Origin: Pseudonocardia sediminis | GTDB lineage: Bacteria; Actinomycetota; Actinomycetes; Mycobacteriales; Pseudonocardiaceae | Direction of reading: 5' to 3' | Length of the DNA stretch: 64,000 nt | NCBI RefSeq assembly: GCF_004217185.1 | Contig: NZ_SHKL01000001.1 | Location: forward strand, 1,177,001-1,241,000 | Shown here: in pieces, positions 63,857 through 64,000 of the stretch | Position numbering within the stretch: position 1 is the first letter of the stretch | How the letters are laid out: the number at the start of each line of letters is the position of its first letter | Made by a program: the position numbers and the translations under genes | The notes under the pieces: generated by a model | The model's input: only the letters and a program-made list of their open reading frames with translations | Database searches by the model: none | What the model was told of the DNA's origin: nothing

Positions 63857-64000
63857 TCAGTCGCCGAACGCGATGCGGACGTCGTCGGTGGTGGTGGCGC
63901 CGGTCGGGGTCGCCGCCTGGGCGGAGGCGACGGCGGTGTCCTGCGCGGTGAGGGTGACCTCGGGGGCCATCACCGACGGGTCGACCCGCAGCACGGCGTA
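63857..64000 (-). CDS. C-terminal end of an unidentified protein (partial)
   Basis: The last 47 codons of a minus-strand gene enter the window and end at a TGA 54 bases before the carboxylase start. They read YAVLRVDPSVMAPEVTLTAQ and later TTTDDVRIAFGD. The N-terminal part is outside the window, so I assign no function. The short gap to the carboxylase suggests a shared operon. Confidence 0.6.
   Translation of the reverse strand, partial: YAVLRVDPSVMAPEVTLTAQDTAVASAQAATPTGATTTDDVRIAFGD

Overview
The window is very GC-rich, uses GTG and TTG starts freely, and reads as an actinobacterial chromosome segment. I infer a member of the Pseudonocardiales, probably Pseudonocardia or a close relative. 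The evidence is a CysO/CysM cysteine pathway, a WhiB3/WhiD-type protein, a full selenocysteine gene set (selA, selB, selD, selC), nickel superoxide dismutase with its SodX protease, a multidomain acyl-CoA carboxylase of the type known from Saccharopolyspora, and betaine-forming methyltransferases. There is no sign of phage, insertion sequences or CRISPR. The genus is inference; the phylum is well supported.

Layout. 1-1.0 kb: the end of cysO and cysM. 1.1-13.7 kb: an island that separates cysM from the rhomboid-murI-rph-rdgB run that follows cysM directly in Mycobacterium tuberculosis. It holds a GH13 hydrolase, a Q/N-rich repeat protein, two dynamin-like GTPases resembling mycobacterial IniA and IniC, a membrane-anchored surface-type protein, an Hsp70-like ATPase with a transmembrane segment and outer tail, and a large LuxR-family regulator. 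This looks like an envelope-stress or membrane-remodelling system and is the most interesting part of the window. 13.8-18.4 kb: the conserved run rhomboid, murI, two small membrane genes, a metallo-beta-lactamase-fold phosphodiesterase, rph and rdgB. 18.5-21 kb: pcaC, a DedA/TVP38 protein, an unusual short-variable-loop tRNA with anticodon UAG beside an HNH-nuclease fragment, bcp and a DUF3618 protein.

21-28.4 kb: a stress-signalling block with an FAD reductase, a SigF/SigB-type sigma factor, its anti-sigma kinase, an anti-anti-sigma STAS protein and a divergent LOV-GAF-PP2C phosphatase. Together they could form a light-sensitive partner switch. A WhiB3-like regulator and a second STAS protein follow. 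28.5-36.8 kb: the selenocysteine locus (selB-selA, a DivIVA-like coiled-coil gene, selD, a Cds1-like cysteine desulfhydrase, a catalytically dead amidase homologue, selC) and a third STAS protein. 37-41.2 kb: thioesterase, GT2 glycosyltransferase, patatin and cinA. 41.3-45.1 kb: Fe/Mn-SOD, a GlcG/HbpS-like protein, Ni-SOD, SodX and a FIST sensor; a Nur-like box upstream of the Fe/Mn-SOD suggests nickel-dependent switching.

45.1-51.7 kb: epoxide hydrolase, IclR regulator, pobA-pcaH-pcaG (4-hydroxybenzoate to carboxymuconate), GtrA, an alpha/beta hydrolase and a small acidic lipoprotein-like protein. 51.8-53.4 kb: glycine/sarcosine and sarcosine/dimethylglycine methyltransferases for glycine betaine, with a perfect CRP/GlxR-type site far upstream. 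53.8-57.4 kb: a CoA-transferase-like protein, a thiol-dependent quinone reductase of the GST fold and a GH3 N-acetylhexosaminidase. 57.4-64 kb: FabG co-transcribed with a 1870-residue BC-BCCP-CT acyl-CoA carboxylase, and the C-terminal end of one more gene.
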